A program made the translations under genes and the position numbers. Of a DNA stretch of 64,000 nucleotides, positions 1 through 12,937 are shown in pieces. Positions within the stretch are counted from its first letter, which is position 1. The number at the start of each line of letters is the position of its first letter. Source of the stretch: Tetrahymena elliotti 4EA (taxonomy: Eukaryota; Ciliophora; Oligohymenophorea; Hymenostomatida; Tetrahymenidae). Location: NCBI GenBank assembly GCA_000231825.2, contig JH720296.1:888517-952516 (forward strand). The letters run 5' to 3'. The notes under the pieces were generated by a model. That model searched no databases. It saw nothing but the letters and a program-made list of their open reading frames with translations, and was not told where the DNA came from.

Positions 1-30
1 TAGATAAATTTTAATTTAATTTACTAATAG

Positions 31-1952
31 ATAGACGACTTTTCTAAAGCTGTAAATGATGACACAAAAGCAATTGAGTAAAGAGTTTAGGTTCATATCA
101 CCAATTTTGAAGAGCTAGTCTAGGATGTAGAAAGAAGAACAATATGGAAAATACAAGACTGCTAAGATTTACTAACAAAAAGAATTAATGAAGAGTATGT
201 CTAGGAAACAGTTTAAGCTATGCAAAATAAAATCATGAAAGAGGTTGGATATTATAAATTTAAATCTAAATAAAATGGAACAATTAATATAAATTTAAAA
301 ATAGTTACAAAATTTAAATGGATGTGGTACTGGAGAAAAAAATGATAAATTTTAGGAAAGATTAAATTAAAAAATTGATGAGTTTATAAACTCTAATGCA
401 GAGAAGCAAAAGTAAGTCAAAGCTTCGCTTAAAGACTTAGAGACTTAGTAATCAAATTGATAAAAAAATCTTTGTTTTAATGTTTATTTAAAATTTTGCT
501 TTCTAATAGGATTAAGGCAACCTATGTAACATAAGAAAAACTAAATGAATATCAAAAGTTAAATAATGACAGAATCTCAGAGATGAGAGTAAGGATGAAA
601 ACACTTGAAGGATAATTCAATATATAAGCTACTTTAGAAGATCATAAATCAAAGTTTATTCAAATAGAACATAGATTTGAGGAGCTAAATATCCTAGTAA
701 TTTATATTAGCAAATGAGGATATATGGGATTTAATTTATTTTTTTTACTTATGAACAGAAAAGTAAGATTAAGGAAACTTAAAATTAAAATGAAGATATA
801 TAAGATTATTCTACCCTGCTAAAAAAAATGGATCCTCATAAGATATGTTAGCTAGAATCAGATCTAAAGAGAGCAGAAGAAGAAATAGCTAAATTGATTG
901 AGTCCTAAGATTATGTGACATAGGTAATTAAATTAAAAATTTAAATAAATCTTTGTGGAATCCATAAATGTTTTTAATAGGAAGTAAAACGTAAATTTGA
1001 TGGTATAGACTTGATAACTTAGGTTAATTAAGCCCATCTAGGCTAGTCTGATATAATAGGTGCTTCAGCAACAACTTAAATGAATATTGGGAAAGCTGAA
1101 ATATAAAAAATGATAGACTAATGTGTGCCAAAGGGTATACTAGATGAAGAAAAATATAAAAAGCTCCAAAAAGATTTAAATGAAATACATTACAAGGTTG
1201 AAACTGCCAACGAGATAGAAAAAAGAGTATTTATCTTAGGAAATATAATAATTTTATACCAATACATTTTTTTAAAATATAAGGTAATGAGGGTATTTAG
1301 AGAAGCAGATTTGAATGGTTTAGTAAAATAAGTCAAATAAAAATTGAATTCAGAAGAATATAGAAAGGAATTAGCTCTAATAGATTCTAGACTTACTTAA
1401 TTGTCTGAGCAAACAAGCTTCTTGAGAAGAGACTGTGATAATTTGTCTCTCTTTTTAAAAAAATAAATTAACACTACAAGCAACATGTCTATAAATAATT
1501 TTATGTCATCTGAGGGATTTTAAACTCCTAGCTAGAGTAATTAAAACTAAAATAATAACTCCCTTCTCAGTACTAAAAAATTAATACCAGTTAAATGTCT
1601 ATCTTGTGGTTAAAATAAGGTAATTTCTTAAATTTTAATAAAAATTAAACTAAGTATTTATTTAAAATAGGGTAACAATCATACACATAACCATGAAAGA
1701 TATTCAAGCATAGGAAAATAAATGAATGAAAGTTTAGATTACTGTTTTACATCTCCAGATGATAATAGAGTTTTAAATTTATCTTCAACAAATGGTACAA
1801 CTTTTCTCTAAACTCCTAATAAAAAATTTTAATACAGTAAGTTTATATTTTTTCAGAAAAAAACGTTAATAAATTTATATTTAGTGAATAGAAGAACTGT
1901 TGCCTCTCCGATGGATATTAGGAATAGGCCTATAAGTGCTGCAAAAAAGTGA
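31..1952 (+). CDS. Coiled-coil protein, 3' part only (possible DUF4795/QRICH2-like)
   Basis: The 5' end lies before the window: bases 1-30 look like the end of an intron. Exons read as 31-243, 305-447, 510-696, 759-923, 981-1619, 1671-1836 and 1885-1952, giving 526 codons in one frame to a TGA. All introns are GT...AG and 48-62 nt. Most of the protein is heptad-rich, charged coiled coil (for example EEEIAKLIE and EKYKKLQKDLNEI). Near the C-terminus there is a short Cys motif, PVKCLSCGQNK, then a His-rich piece (NNHTHNHE) and a basic tail with RPISAAKK. A KC-x-SC motif after a long coiled coil recalls the DUF4795 family (QRICH2/C16orf96, sperm-flagellum proteins); this is memory-based family resemblance, not a search. 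A cytoskeletal or ciliary role is an inference. The reading frame is secure; the family name is weak. Confidence 0.75.
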
Positions 1953-2878
1953 GGATAAGAGCTCATTATAAGCTCTCATCTATTAATAAAAAATTTATAT
2001 TTTAAAAACTAATAATAGCTTAAAAAAATTAAAAATTTTTATTTGTAAATATATTCATTCTATCATTTTCTCAAATTATATTAAATATAATTAAAATAAA
2101 ACACAAAATCCTCCAATAATAATAAGATTAAGTATTTAACTCAATTTTTTAGTATTTAAGTATGCTTTTTTGCAGGAAATAGAAGATACTGAAATATAAA
2201 ATTATCATTTAATATTTATTAAAATTCAAGTTTTTTGTCAAATATTATTTTGTGGTTTTAGTTCAAAAAATATCGTTTAATTTTAATTTTGAATTTAATT
2301 CTATGCATTATTTTTTTAAAGATAAACTAATCTTAAAAAATAGAACATTATTTTTTACAGAATTGCTTTACTGAAGGTTAAAATAAAAGAATTGTTACTT
2401 GAATTAGTTAGGAAACATTTATATCAGGAAAATGTGTGTAGTTATTTCTGGGAAATACATGATAATTTTTAACTCGAACCTTTTTTTCTGATAGTATTTA
2501 CAGAGAAGCCTTTTGAGTTTTTTTATTTGAGATGTTAATTGAATAAATAAAATATATTGAGATTCAGCAATTAGATAATTTAAGCCAGTTAATAAATGAA
2601 AAAAGAAAAATTAATGATAGTATTAAGTGTGAGTGTTATTTCTAGGGAGAATAATAATTCAAGAGGATCCAATCGAATTAAAACATCATAAAATTTAGAG
2701 ATTTGAATAATAATTCTAAGTAAAGAATTGCTTGAAAAAGACTTATCACAAATATATAATATATCAATATTTCAAGATAACTTTAGATAAATTTTTTTAT
2801 TTTTATATTAGCTTTAAAGAACAACGATACACACATACATACATAGATATAAGGATATACAAAAATATTTTACTACTG
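1953..2878. other. Intergenic, AT-rich
   Basis: No convincing gene. One weak hint: an ATG at 2596 starts eight codons followed by a 26-nt GT...AG segment and about 90 more open bases. This could be an upstream exon or leader of the next gene, but nothing supports it beyond the frame. Confidence 0.5.
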
Positions 2879-5800
2879 ATGTTTTCAAGATAGAAATCTG
2901 GAGATAACTTTGTTGCAAATAAATATAGCAATACTCATGAATAGAGCAGTGCTCTATATACTTATCATAAACCATATTAGTCATAATCAACTTCAGATTC
3001 TATTTTAGGATCATCAAATAATCAATAGATTAGCAAATAATAGCCATAAGCAAACCAATAAATCCATCAAAATAATAGGAAAAGCTATAACGCTGCTTCA
3101 GCATAGAGTTCAGATTATGTTTCTTAGCAATCAATTGGATCGAAGCAAGTGATTGAAAAATCTTAAAATGAAATTGGAGATTAGGAAGTAAATACCAGTG
3201 ATATTCCAATTTAAGGAGCATCTTCATTAATTGATTTTAACATATTATAAAGAAGTAATTAAAATTACTTTGATTTGGTTATTTGACTTTAATTAAAAAT
3301 TATTAGATTTTGTTAAAGAATTTTTTAGCAAACCTATTGAAAAATGATCCAAAAAAAATTTTTTTTTTCATCTTTACATTTTAAAATACAGATGGAGGTG
3401 AAGAGAATAGGAATAAATCTATTTAAGTATTATCAGCAGTAAACGAATTGAATTAAAATCAATTAGGTACAATCTCAAATCATTTTAGTAAAGTGAATAA
3501 ATCTTTTTAATCAACACTATTTTTAAAAACTTTTAGGACATCTAAATGGTATGAATAATAGCAACAACTTGTTAACAAACCAAATCAGTTCTTAATCTAA
3601 ATAAAATTCATAATTAAATTCAGCTCAAAAGAAAGTTAAAAGCAATATCTTTGCAAAATAATTTGAATAATAACAGTAACAATATTAGTAGTAGTAATAG
3701 TAACTATCGTCTTTATACGGTCAGTAATCAAGTATTAATAATGTATAAAGCAAAGGATAGATTCTTCAAAATTAATAAAATGGTTAGCATTAAGTACCTT
3801 CTAATATAAGTAATTCATTCTTTTTTGGAAAATATATTTTAAGTTTATTTTAATACTTTAAAAGATTTAAGCTTGAAAGGAAACAAAAACTCCTTAAATA
3901 ATGTTATAGGGCTTGGTTAAAAATCAAGTAATGTAGGAACTCCTTAAAATGCATCAAGCAGTAATTAGACTAAATAAGATAAAAATTTAAATTAGCCTTT
4001 ATATAGCTCTTCATTTAAGTCATTGAAAAGAGATATTAGTCCTATTAAAAATGCTCCATATCAGCTTAATAATATTGAAGATGCTAACAAAAATGCATTA
4101 ATATCAAATAATAATAGTACTAATCCATAAATTGTAGTCTCTTCTGCTTAATCATCAAATAGCTTGAAGGCGAATATATATAAATAAAATAGTTTGGGAG
4201 AATAGATTAGTAAATAACCTCAAACACTGATAAATAATTTGCTACCAGCAGGATAGACATCAAGTTTTATAATGAATGGCTAATAGGTTAATACACCAGT
4301 TATGAGTAATAATACATATAATGGAGTTTAGTTATAATATGCCCCTACAACTTCGACAAGCTGCTCTAATTTATCAAAACACACAAAAACACCTACCACT
4401 TATGATTAGTATTTGGTTAAACATAATGATCAAAAACTTTAAAATAAAAATTCTATTGAAAGTATAAGTAGCATCAGCAACAATACCAATTAATAAAGTA
4501 AATCAAAATAATATGGCATATAACAAAGTAAAAAATCAAGCTATACATCCTTTAATGTAAATAACACACACTCATAAGATTTCAATAATGCATAATAACT
4601 TTATTTTTAAGAAAAATCTCCTTAACATACAGTTAATAGTAATAGTAATAGCTAAACAAAACCTAATGGACATAGAAGATAAAATAGTTATTCTCATAAA
4701 AGTAGCAATGTAGCAACAGAAAATGATGAACAAATAGAAGATTATAATATCTAACCACACTAGAATTTAAATTTATCAGTTGGAGTAAAAAATGAACATT
4801 AACGATCTCTCATTAATTTTTAAAATGGATAAATAGAAGACGAAACATCTAACCAATATACTAATATAAACAATATTAATAATAATATATCTAACAATAG
4901 CTAAAATGCCGATTCTCATGGTTAAAGAATGTCTTCTTCATCATCAACTTAGCAAAAATAGATGTAAACGAATTTGATAACTTAATTTCATTCATAAATG
5001 ATATTTTTTTTTATTTAAATTCAGAATTGATTGATCACTAATTAAATTTTAAAGAAATAATTTTAGGGAACAATAATCAAGTAAAAAGGAGCATTTAGGA
5101 TTCAATAATAAAATAAGTTTTTATAATAATAATAATGGTAATTCAAGTTAAAAGTAAAAGGTTTAAATTAGTTAATATGGTATTAAAGAAGGGACAGATA
5201 TATATAAATAAAATACAAATAGTATATCTTAAATAAAAGGTAAAACTTAATAGTCTTCTTAAATTAATAACAATATGACTAAGTCTTTATACGATAAAAA
5301 TTAATTCAATACTAATGGTAAATTTGAATGGAGGCACAAAACAGAATAAAATGAAGATGATAATGATTTGTAAACTGCCTAAACATATGCAATAATTAGT
5401 GTTCAAAGTAGTTCTCATAAATTAAGTGAAGAAACAAATAAAGATTAATAATTTAATTATGAATAATAGCAATAACTGCAACTATAAAATACTAACTAAA
5501 ATTTATAAACTAATAATAATAGCTAAAACTCTTCTAAACATCATTCATAAAATAAATCGAATGGCTTTTTGAACTAAAATCAACAAAGTTTTGATAAATA
5601 ATTTTTAAAAAATAATTTTACTAATTATGTTTTAAATTAAAGTCTTTCATAAAATCAGAAATAGTAACTAAATTAACCAAACCATCATGAATAATAATTA
5701 TTGAATCCAAATTTTAATCAATTTTCTTCAAAATCAGCAATGCCTTCTCCTGGTTCAAATAATATAGTTCAAAGAATGTAAAAAAACATATTTTTTACTA

Positions 5801-8607
5801 AATAAAATAGTATTAATGATGAATCAGTGAATACATCTGAAAATTAGATGAAAAATTCATTAGATAACATACCTGTTAATTAGCAACCCAAGACTAATGA
5901 AAAACCTAGTTTATTTAAAGAAAATTATCATAGTCATTTCTAAAATAAGGCTAATGAAGAAAGTAATAAGTAAACAACATAGCCTTCATCGAAGAACTCA
6001 AGCTTTTATAATAAAAAGCCTCTTTCATTTGTATTGCCTTATGATACTCAATTGATAACTAATAACTATTACTATAACTAGACATCCCCTGCAAGCAATA
6101 CATAAATATAAATAGGATTTGATTAAAAATTAGAAATGTCTCATCCAGCAAATAAAAATATATCTAATCTTTAACCAACAGCAGATGAAAAACTTGATCA
6201 TAAGTAAAATTAAGTACAATAGCAGCAATAGCAACAGCATTAGCTAGCAAGTTAGGCAGATAAGTTTCCTTAACAATATTAATTGTAATTATAATAATAA
6301 GCATGTTAGGATCATGATTAAATTAAGAATCTTTACTATAATTTACAAAATTAAAATGGTTTTTTGAGTTAATAGTAATATGATTAAGAAAAATAGCTTT
6401 AAGGTTCAAGTTAATCTATTGATTTGTAGATAAGTAAAGGAAACAAACTAAGTGATTAAAAAATAAGCCAAAGCTTGAATTTAAATGTTGATTATTCTTC
6501 TAATTAAAATATTGAAGTAAAATTTTAATTTTAAAATTATTTTAAAATAAATGTATTGTTATAAAATAAAGTAAGCAACAAAATCTTAAATCAACGATGA
6601 GCAAAATAAATTATCTATGTCACAGAATAATAGTGCCTTATCTAAATCAGATCATAATTCATAAAAAACATAAAATAAGGGTTCAGGTTCAACTTATGAT
6701 TCATTTTAAAATAACTCATAGTAAAGAAAGAAATCATATAATAATCTCCTAGATATTCCTTTAAGTACATTAGAATAACAAGACATAAAGGAAGAATATA
6801 ATTCTATAAATGGAACACATAACATAGCAGAGTAATTTAAAATGAGAAATAAAATTCATGAAAAAGCTATAAACAGAGTAAATATAACTCTAAAGTAAAG
6901 CAAGAAGAGAAATAAAAGCAATTCAAGAAATTTAGAAGATAGTTAAGATGATAGTGGTAGCGATGGTTCCTAGAGTGAATTAAATTCTTCTAAAACTAAA
7001 GGTCCTATAGGAACAATAACATAAAGTAACCCAATTACACCTTCTAATTATACTAAGTAGAATAGGCATGGTTCTATGGATAACTTAGATTCATATTCTA
7101 ATAATACTCAAAATAACTCTAACTTTTCCAATTCATAAAATACCTATTTATAAAATGACCTTTAAAGAGGACAAAAATCAGAAGATACTAAACAAGTAAA
7201 TTTCTATCTTTTAAAATAGTTTTTTTATTTCCTTTTCAAATTAACCAAAATATAATTAATCAATTTTTTTCTTCTTTGATTTCTCCATCTTTAAGTCAAT
7301 TCTTTTGATAAAAGGCTTTTTATAAAGCATATTACGGATAGTTTTTAATTTCATTTATTCTTTCTTCTTTGCTCTTTTAATTTCAATTTTAACTTATTAA
7401 GTTTTTTATTTTAGAATATTTTAAGAAAGCATTTTAAGTGATATTTTAATTTTTGAATTATTAGATTAACTAAATATATTCTTTTAATTATAATTTGACT
7501 GTCTAAATAATATTGAAAATCTATGTTAAAATTTTGAATTTTTTGATTATTGAATGAAATAAAAATAAAATTTTTTCTTGATAAAAAAACAGGAATAAAT
7601 GGATAGTTCTTAGAGAAGCTATCATTATAAGGCCCCTTCAGATACGAGTGCCTTTATAAGATAGTAATATTTGATTAATTTTACACTAATTAAATGAATA
7701 TTTATAAATAAAGATTATATCAAGATGATGCTTATAGAAAAAAATCTCCTTCAAAAACATCTGCTTAATATTGTAAAAATCTTGCCAAGAACTTATATAA
7801 CTCAAATTAAAATAATTTGAGCCAATAAAAAAAACAAGATAAAAATTAAAATTCTTTTAATGCCTCGAAGCCATCATCTACTTAAGAATAAATGTATAGC
7901 TCTATCAATGAGAATACAAAAACTATACAAGCCTCCTCTTCAATAAATTAAAACTCATAAGACCAAAATAAATAATCGAATAAAAATTATATTTAAGTAA
8001 CACAAGATAAATAAATTGACATAGAAGACCCGATGGGTAAAATACCTAAATTTATATTTTTGATTATTTTCTATCTCAAACAAATTCAATAAAATTTATT
8101 AATGTAATCAAATAGTGTAAAAAGAATTCTCATAAATAGTTAGAAATCTTCTTAGATTAAAAAATGATACATCAAAGCTACACAGCTTATTAAATAAAAA
8201 TGAAGTTAAAAGCATGAACACATCTTTAAATGCAAATATAACCCAAAAAATGCATAATAAACCAGGAAACATGACTACTACGAATTCTCAATAGCAATAA
8301 CAATAATAATAACAATAAAATAAGCATGACCAACTTTTTGAAAAGTAAATTTTAATATTTTTTGTGTTTTCTTCAAATAAATTTCTTTTTATTAAAGCAC
8401 AATAAATTAATACACTTTATTATAAATAGGTTGTACTAGGAGATTGTAAATAAGTTTGATCTGAAGGAAACATCAAATAATACAAATAACAGCAATAATA
8501 ACCTAAATGGAAGTGCTTCAAGCTCTACAAATCATTACAACTCTTATATGCATAACTCTCATCATTAATCAACATCTTCTTCTAGTTATTAATAAAAGCA
8601 ATTTTGA
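2879..8607 (+). CDS. Large N/Q/S-rich low-complexity protein (about 1,565 aa)
   Basis: Ten exons join into 1,566 codons: 2879-3254, 3392-3466, 3537-3809, 3865-4963, 5067-6516, 6572-7195, 7593-7663, 7714-8036, 8116-8344 and 8430-8607. Every junction keeps phase and has GT...AG ends. The protein is dominated by Asn, Gln and Ser, with Gln runs written in mixed TAA/TAG/CAA/CAG codons, and scattered basic patches. No catalytic domain or membrane segment was recognised. Composition is prion-like in the broad sense, as in many ciliate regulatory proteins. The 397-nt intron at 7196-7592 is the least certain join: the frame would otherwise end at a TGA near 7280, so two separate genes are possible. 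It lies directly before a protein kinase gene on the same strand, 240 bases apart. I do not recognise a function. Confidence 0.75.
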
Positions 8608-8847
8608 ATAATTATAGTTAAAATAGTTTATTAAAAATTTGTATTAATATATGTTTTAAATTAATGTCACTAATCGTATTAATTAATTGTGTATTCATAT
8701 AATGATCAGATAATTATAAATTTATATGCTTGCTCTATTAATTATTTTTTTTATTATAAATTAATCTTATTAATCAAAAATTATATAAAGATATATAAAA
8801 ACCATTCAAACTATTAATCAAAACAATTTTAGATAAAATTTATAAAA

Positions 8848-11548
8848 ATGTCTTAAATGATGGAAAGAAAGCAATAATAAAAGGTTAGTTATTTTAAGCT
8901 TGAAAAAATTGGCTAAGGGAGCTTTTGTAAGGTGTACAAAGGAGTAGACCTCAATAATGAGCCTTTAGCAATTAAGGTTATAAACAAGGAGGAAGGAAAT
9001 AAACTAAATCCATAAATGAATTAAATGATTCAAGAAGAGGTTAGAGTGATGAAATTATTGAATAAAGGCAACACAGAACACATTTTAAAATATATTGATA
9101 GTGCTGAGGACTCCTAAAACAAATATATCATTACAGAGCTTTGCAAAAAGGAAACACTTTATGATTTACTTTTAGAAGAAAAACGATTCACTGAAAATAG
9201 AGCACTTTTTTACTTTTTTTAGATAAAAGACGGTATCTATTGGATGCATTACCATGGAATAGCTCATCGAGAGTAATTTATTTCTAATATTAATATACTT
9301 TCTTAGAACTAATTTATCTATTTTTTTATTAAAATAAATCTTACAGAAAATATTCTTTTTTCTCTGTTAGAATATTTTAAGATATCTATATATTAATTAT
9401 CAAATAGATAAATGAACAATCAATTTTACTGAGATTACTATTGAGAATTTTTTAATAAATTATAAATTCATGCAAATAATATGAAAATAATAAATAAAAA
9501 AATCTAATTTTTTACATAATTTTTCAAAATTCTCCTCACAAAACAAATAATTTTTTAATTAAAACTTTTGAAAAATATCCCTATTATAATTTTTAATTAT
9601 TTAATATTTATCAATATCTGGTTTAATAAATTTATTTATTTTGAGAAAGTTGTACTTTACATAACTTAAGTTTTAGGGTAAAAAAAGATTATTTTCAATT
9701 ATAGATTTTTGTTCAGATTTGTTCTTTTTCATATTAAATTTCACTGCAATATTTATCAGAAATAAATTATAATATTGTTTATTAATTTTTAATTTAATTT
9801 CACTCATTTTAATTCTAATAGCATCAAACTGCCTAATATATTGATTGGTCTTGATCAAAAAATTAAGATAGCTGATTTTGGATTTTCAAAAGAATAAGAT
9901 GGGGATTTAGTGACTGTATTAGGTACTATGACAACAGTAGCACCTGAAGTTTTAATGAAAAAAGGATATACTTTAAAAGCAGTAACTATTAATTTGTAAA
10001 AAAATAAATGTTTATAATTATTATTATAACTAGGATATTTTTAGTTTGGGTTAGATTTTATGCAAAATGCTTTTTGGTGACTATCTATTTGTAATACAAG
10101 ATTACTTTGCACATTTTTAATATCTTTAGGAATCCATAGATACAAATTTAGAAAACTCTTGTTAAAAATTTAATATATCTGAATAAACTAAAATTTTGCT
10201 TAGCTAAATGCTGAGAGTTAATCCATAGGAAAGGATTGATATTGTCCAAATAAATGAAATGTACCCACTTGGAATCTATAAAAACTTTTAATTTAGTAAA
10301 GAAAGCCCATAAGAACAGCTAAGTAGTTAACTAAGAAATAAATAATAAGCTCAAAAATAAGTTAATGAAAGAATAAAAAAAAATAGTATTCAAATATTTA
10401 ATAGTTAAGGAAGTTTTAATTCATCAAAATCATCAAAAGAAAACTCTAAAAAGATATCTGGGTCTTAAAACAAAACTTAATAAACTACATAGCAAAATAT
10501 CTAATAATAAATTACAGTAAATTATAAAAAATCAGAGAAAGAATCAATATAACTAATAGAATATAATAGTTTTAGCTGTAGTGGTAAGATAGGATCATAA
10601 AAACAAATTTAATAAAAAAGTGGTATGATGAAAAATGCTTAAGTTCCAACTATATAAACGAATCTAAAGGCTAGTGGTTAAAAAGAGAGTTCTTTTAAAA
10701 TATATAACAATTAAAATTAAAATAAAAATCTAGGTTCATCTAGATATATGAGCAATTAAAAATCTGAGAATAAATCTCATTCCTAATTAGAAATTTAAAA
10801 CTAAAATTATACAAAACATGCTTAAAGTTCTTAATCTACTTTAAATCGAGCCAATTAGAGTAATTAAGAAAGTAATAAAGATCGAAAAAGCCAGAAATCT
10901 TTTAACTCAAGTTATACTGTACAATAAAATGTAAAAAAAACAACCTATGCTAAAGTACAAAAATTAGATGATGATGAATTCAAAAAATAAAATGAACTGT
11001 GTAAACAGAAAGCAATAGAGAAAGAAGTGTTTTTCAAGTTAATAGATTACATTGAATAATTAAGGTCAATTTAAAATTTTATCTATTAAAAATATAATGA
11101 ACTGAAATAAAATGATAACAAAAAAATGTTTTTGTGGGATTATGTTGTCTTTCTAGGATTATTATAAATTTAGAATATACAAAATATTTAAGAAAACAAG
11201 CATTATATTAATAAAGAGTATTAAAATCTTAGTACTGCAGATTTCTATCATTAATAGAAATAAAAATTAGAAAAACAAAGAAAAGATAATTTGAAGTTTA
11301 GTGTAAATTTGAAAGTAACTAGTGAGGAACTAAAAAATAGATTATCACTTTTAAAAAATGAGTAGAAATAACAAAATGATCAACTTTTAGCTTTTATTGA
11401 TATATTTTAATAATAAATAGATGAACATGAACAATAAAATAAATATGAAGAAATTAATTTAGAAGATTTAAATAATAAGTTGGATCAGCAAAATAGTAAG
11501 ATTAGTAGAGAATAGCAATAAAATAATCAGATGTTCAAAAAATTGTGA
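8848..11548 (+). CDS. Serine/threonine protein kinase with long Q/N-rich tail (699 aa)
   Basis: Exons 8848-9272, 9822-9981 and 10034-11548 give 699 codons plus TGA. The N-terminal kinase domain has all core motifs: glycine loop GQGSFCKV (residues 22-29), AIK with catalytic Lys43, HRDIKLPN (140-147; Asp142 catalytic), DFG (160-162), APE (182-184) and a DIFSLGQ segment in the F helix. It should therefore be an active ATP-dependent kinase. The short N-terminus and IKLPNIL loop resemble the ULK/Atg1 or CAMK-like groups, but I cannot assign a family firmly. After about residue 270 the protein is Q/N/S-rich, and the last 200 residues are helical and charged, probably coiled coil for dimerisation or partner binding. 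The codon for the catalytic Asp is split by a 549-nt intron. A TGA in-frame stop is clear. Confidence 0.9.
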
Positions 11549-12937
11549 TAGAATTATTATTAATGAAATGCCTAAATTTAGTTTTGTTGATAATTATGTT
11601 AATTAAAATTTACCAATATTGCAATTATATTTCACTTAAAATCAATTCATTGAATTTGAATTCGTGTATATGAAATTTCATTTTAAAACCAGAGTATAAA
11701 AAAATATCTACCTTGTCTTACTATTTTCATGATTTTTTTTGATAGGAAATAAAGCTATTTTTTAAAAAATAATATTCATTTGATAGGTGTTAAAAAAACT
11801 AAAATAAGAAGTATTTTAGGAAATATTTATGCTGTATTTGTTTTTTATGTAAATAAATTTGCAATTATATTATTTTTTTGTAAATTTGCATTGATAAATT
11901 TAATAAATTTTGTGTCAATCAATTTTTGTTTGATATTTTTACTTTTTAATGCTTTTATTGATAATTATTTATTTTTATTCTTTTTAATATTATTTGTATT
12001 ATTTTTAACATACAGTTTTAGGTTTTAAGTAGATTTATAAATATTAGTAGTTATTTTATTGATGAGATAAGATAATGTAGTAATTCTAATAAATATGTTT
12101 GCTAAAGAGGAAAAAGATATTTTTCAAAAAAAGGTTGTTAATGTATTGATCTTGAAGCTAGTTTTTTTAGTTGCTTTTGAAAGAGGGACATTTATCCAGA
12201 TTGTAAGTAATAATAATTAATTTAGAAGTAGAGAAAAAAAATTTATATTCTTGTTTATATTTACTGGGTTTTTTGATTTTCCTAAATATATTCAAGATGA
12301 TATTTATTATTGCAAAATCATTTTATGGTCATTTTGTTAAAAAATTTAGTTTTTATTATATTCTGATGATGATATCATTAGATTCAACTGCTGTTTGAAG
12401 ATTAAGATAATAATCATTCTTTAAATTACCCAATAAACCAGCCCGGTCTGTTGTGTAAAATGATTATTACCTAAAATCTAAATATTTTTAATGAAGCTAA
12501 AAAACTAGATGTTTGTTAAGCAAATTAAATAAATATGCATCTTTTCTTTTTCTTTTTCATTTTCTTTTTTTACTTTTAATTCTTATTATTTAATTTATTA
12601 ATTGATTATTTTTAACAGCTAATTTTTCTTATTGATTTTTTATGGAGAGTTAAAGAAGATATTCAATATAGATAGATAGATCAGTATTTTTCAATAAAAA
12701 TTAGAAAGATAGATTAAATAAGATAATAAAGCAAATAAATAAAAATAACTAATTAATATTTAGCGGGGAATATTTGTGTTTATTAATTATAGATAAATTA
12801 TCATCAAGCATAAAGAAAATAAAATAAATATATGCATTTGTATTATTTGATAAGATTTCAATTTTTAAATTAATTCATTGATATTTTTAAAAAGTCAGAA
12901 CTTATTTAAATTTAAAAAATATTTTAACTTTTTAGAA
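11549..12937. other. Intergenic, very AT-rich; one doubtful ORF
   Basis: No convincing gene. Bases 12062-12463 are open for 133 codons in the ciliate code, but with TGA as the only stop such a length is expected by chance in DNA this AT-rich. The translation is dominated by F, I, K and L, with no motif. Confidence 0.5.

Noticed and set aside
238..252. Similarity to the Tetrahymena chromosome breakage sequence (reverse strand)
   Set aside because: The first 11 bases (aaagaggttgg) match the 15-base Cbs complement, but the last four mostly do not, and the site covers an exon-intron border of a gene. Cbs tolerates very few changes, so this is chance.
9673..9858. Minus-strand ORF of 61 aa
   Set aside because: Lies within the long kinase intron and runs into the antisense of the HRD-DFG exon; composition is random AT-rich.
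11780..12028. Standard-code ORF of 82 aa with many hydrophobic residues
   Set aside because: Almost only F, I, L, N codons from T-rich DNA, no conserved-looking pattern and no exons around it.
12062..12463. 133-codon frame in the ciliate code
   Set aside because: With TGA as only stop and about 80% AT, frames of this length are expected by chance; the translation has no domain-like structure.
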